Below are positions 62,543 to 64,000 of a DNA stretch of 64,000 nucleotides, piece after piece. Within the stretch, counting starts at the first letter, position 1. Every line of letters begins with the position of its first letter. The notes below the pieces were generated by a model. That model was not told the DNA's origin. It made no database searches and saw only the letters and a list, made by a program, of their open reading frames with translations. The position numbers and the translations under genes are program-made. This DNA is from Nostoc linckia z4. Its GTDB lineage: Bacteria; Cyanobacteriota; Cyanobacteriia; Cyanobacteriales; Nostocaceae. The stretch is from NCBI RefSeq assembly GCF_002608075.1, contig NZ_LAHA01000003.1, positions 4,135 through 68,134 of the forward strand. The letters are read 5' to 3'.

Positions 62543-64000
62543 GTGTCGTCGTCTAGGACTTTTGAAGATAAGCAGCCGCAACGTCGGGCTTCATCAGGTT
62601 TCGAGTTTTTGAAGGGAGTCGGCCAGGTAACTGGCGGGACTCTGCTTTCAATCACCATGCTGGCAAGTTCCATTGTAGCCGGAGGACTGGTTGGTTTAGC
62701 CATTAGTTTCCGTAATTTGCCAGATGTCAGACAGCTACGTAATTTCTTTCCTTCAGAAACGACTTACATTTATGACATTAAGGGTAAACTTTTAGCTAGT
62801 GTCCACGGGGAAGCCAACCGAGAAGTAGTTCCCTTAGATAGAATTTCCCCAAATCTCAAACGGGCAGTATTGGCAAGTGAAGATAGCCACTTCTACACTC
62901 ATCACGGTATTAACCCCACTGGTGTTGGACGTGCTGTAGTAGTTAACGCTGTGGCAGGTGGAGTCCGCGAAGGTGGCTCTACTGTTACTATGCAGTTAGT
63001 AAAAAACTTATTTTTGACTCGCAAGCGTGCCTTTACCCGGAAGTTAGCCGAAGGAGTGCTAGCAATTCGGTTAGAGCAAATTCTTACCAAAGACCAAATT
63101 TTAGAAATGTACCTCAATCAAGTTTATTGGGGTCATAACAATTATGGTGTACAGACTGCGGCTCGCAGTTACTTTAATAAGTCAGCAGAATATTTAACCT
63201 TGGGCGAGTCAGCAATGATGGCTGGTTTGATTCAAGCACCAGAAGAATTCAGCCCGTTTGCGAGTATGAAGCTGGCAAAACAGAAACAAAAAGAAGTACT
63301 GGGACGAATGCTGGAAATGAATTGGATTAACCAGCAAGAGTATGACGATGCCCTCAAGCAAGAAATCAAACTTGGCAAAATCAAATCCTTTCAAGGTAGT
63401 GCCCTACCTTATATCACCAACACTGTAGCGCAGGAATTGGCTAAGAAGTTTGGCCGCGAGGCACTACTCAAGGGTGGAATGCGGGTACAAACTACGGTTG
63501 ACGCCAATTTTCAGACTATGGCAGAGGAAACTGTCGTCAAGTGGCATAAATCACTGCTGGGGCAGGGATTATCAAAGAATCAAATTGCTTTGGTGGCTAT
63601 CGATCCGCGCACGCATTTTATCAAAGCCTTGGTGGGTGGTGTAGATCCGAAAGTCAGTGAATTCAACCGAGCAACTCAAGCTCAGCGACAGCCCGGTTCT
63701 TCTTTTAAACCCTTCGTCTACTATACTGCTTTTGCTACTGGTAAATATGGGCCGGATACAACAGTGGTAGATTCTCCAGTTAGATATCAAGATGGTAGTG
63801 GTTGGTATTCTCCCAGGAATTACGATGGCAGTTTTAGCGGCCCGATGCCAATTCGCACAGCTCTAGCGCAGTCACGGAATATTCCTGTGATTAAAATTGG
63901 TAAGGCTGTGGGAATGAATCGAGTTATAGAAACCTGCCGTACCTTGGGGATTATGAGTCCAATGGAACCCGTGACCTCGCTACCTCTGGGGGCAATTGGT
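62543..64000 (+). CDS. Class A penicillin-binding protein (partial, runs off the right edge)
   Basis: The first 486 codons of a bifunctional peptidoglycan synthase, open to the window end. The GTG at 62543 follows GAGGAAGTGAAA (spacing a little long). One membrane helix lies at about 38-55 (MLASSIVAGGLVGLAI). The GT51 transglycosylase domain has EDSHFYTHHGI (catalytic Glu), GGSTVTMQLVKNLFL, and EMYLNQVYWGHNNYGVQTAA. The transpeptidase domain begins near residue 330; RQPGSSFKP gives the acyl-accepting Ser of SxxK, and SRNIPV the SxN motif. The KTG box lies beyond the edge. It polymerises glycan strands and cross-links them in the periplasm. Confidence 0.93.
   Translation, partial: MSSSRTFEDKQPQRRASSGFEFLKGVGQVTGGTLLSITMLASSIVAGGLVGLAISFRNLPDVRQLRNFFPSETTYIYDIKGKLLASVHGEANREVVPLDRISPNLKRAVLASEDSHFYTHHGINPTGVGRAVVVNAVAGGVREGGSTVTMQLVKNLFLTRKRAFTRKLAEGVLAIRLEQILTKDQILEMYLNQVYWGHNNYGVQTAARSYFNKSAEYLTLGESAMMAGLIQAPEEFSPFASMKLAKQKQKEVLGRMLEMNWINQQEYDDALKQEIKLGKIKSFQGSALPYITNTVAQELAKKFGREALLKGGMRVQTTVDANFQTMAEETVVKWHKSLLGQGLSKNQIALVAIDPRTHFIKALVGGVDPKVSEFNRATQAQRQPGSSFKPFVYYTAFATGKYGPDTTVVDSPVRYQDGSGWYSPRNYDGSFSGPMPIRTALAQSRNIPVIKIGKAVGMNRVIETCRTLGIMSPMEPVTSLPLGAIG

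Overview
The window reads as the chromosome of a filamentous, probably heterocyst-forming cyanobacterium (Nostocales grade). Pointers seen in the sequence: many GCGATCGC (HIP1) sites, gun4, a carboxysome shell gene (ccmK), cyanobacteria-type icd, a membrane-anchored Mn superoxide dismutase, and intergenic regions full of heptamer repeats, palindromes and small inverted-repeat elements. The genus is an inference; no rRNA or other marker is present and I saw no tRNA or CRISPR array.

Layout. 1-7 kb: an acetyltransferase, a small secreted protein, a TPR-CHAT protease-like protein, an FAD oxidoreductase and a 2-oxoglutarate/Fe(II) oxygenase. 7-23 kb: a two-partner-secretion island with two paralogous filamentous-haemagglutinin exoproteins (TpsA), a subtilisin/P-domain/RTX protease inverted between them, a small aspartic protease, the TpsB outer-membrane transporter, a DUF928 protein, and a CHASE2 sensor kinase with its NarL-type regulator. 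A deletion remnant of a second RTX protease follows at 23.3 kb. 24-34 kb: mostly housekeeping genes (ffh, rpsP, a KH protein, rpsU, a PhoH-like ATPase, ccmK, an ABC exporter).

34.4-41.4 kb is the most unusual block: four co-directional genes for a VWA-domain membrane protein, a very large tubulin/FtsZ-like GTPase, a MotA/TolQ-like channel protein with a long coiled-coil tail, and a MotB/OmpA-like partner. The family set matches a membrane-remodelling system predicted by comparative genomics, and its channel pair also resembles ZorA/ZorB of the Zorya antiphage system. No function has been shown that I know of.

41.7-64 kb: sugar-type ABC ATPase, gun4, icd, sodA, rsmG, an ECF-like ATPase, a TPR protein, DUF3531 and Nudix proteins, uvrC, a zinc-ribbon miniprotein missed by length cut-offs, a phosphoribosyltransferase, a family-4 uracil-DNA glycosylase split by a 358-residue LAGLIDADG intein exactly at a predicted Fe-S ligand cysteine, a Ser/Tyr repeat protein, pyrF, tyrS, and the start of a class A penicillin-binding protein that runs off the right edge.

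Non-coding DNA: at least three small inverted-repeat element families recur, along with bipartite heptamer arrays and about 30-bp palindromes. Several start sites were moved from the longest ORF because of a Shine-Dalgarno match or family alignment; these are stated per gene.
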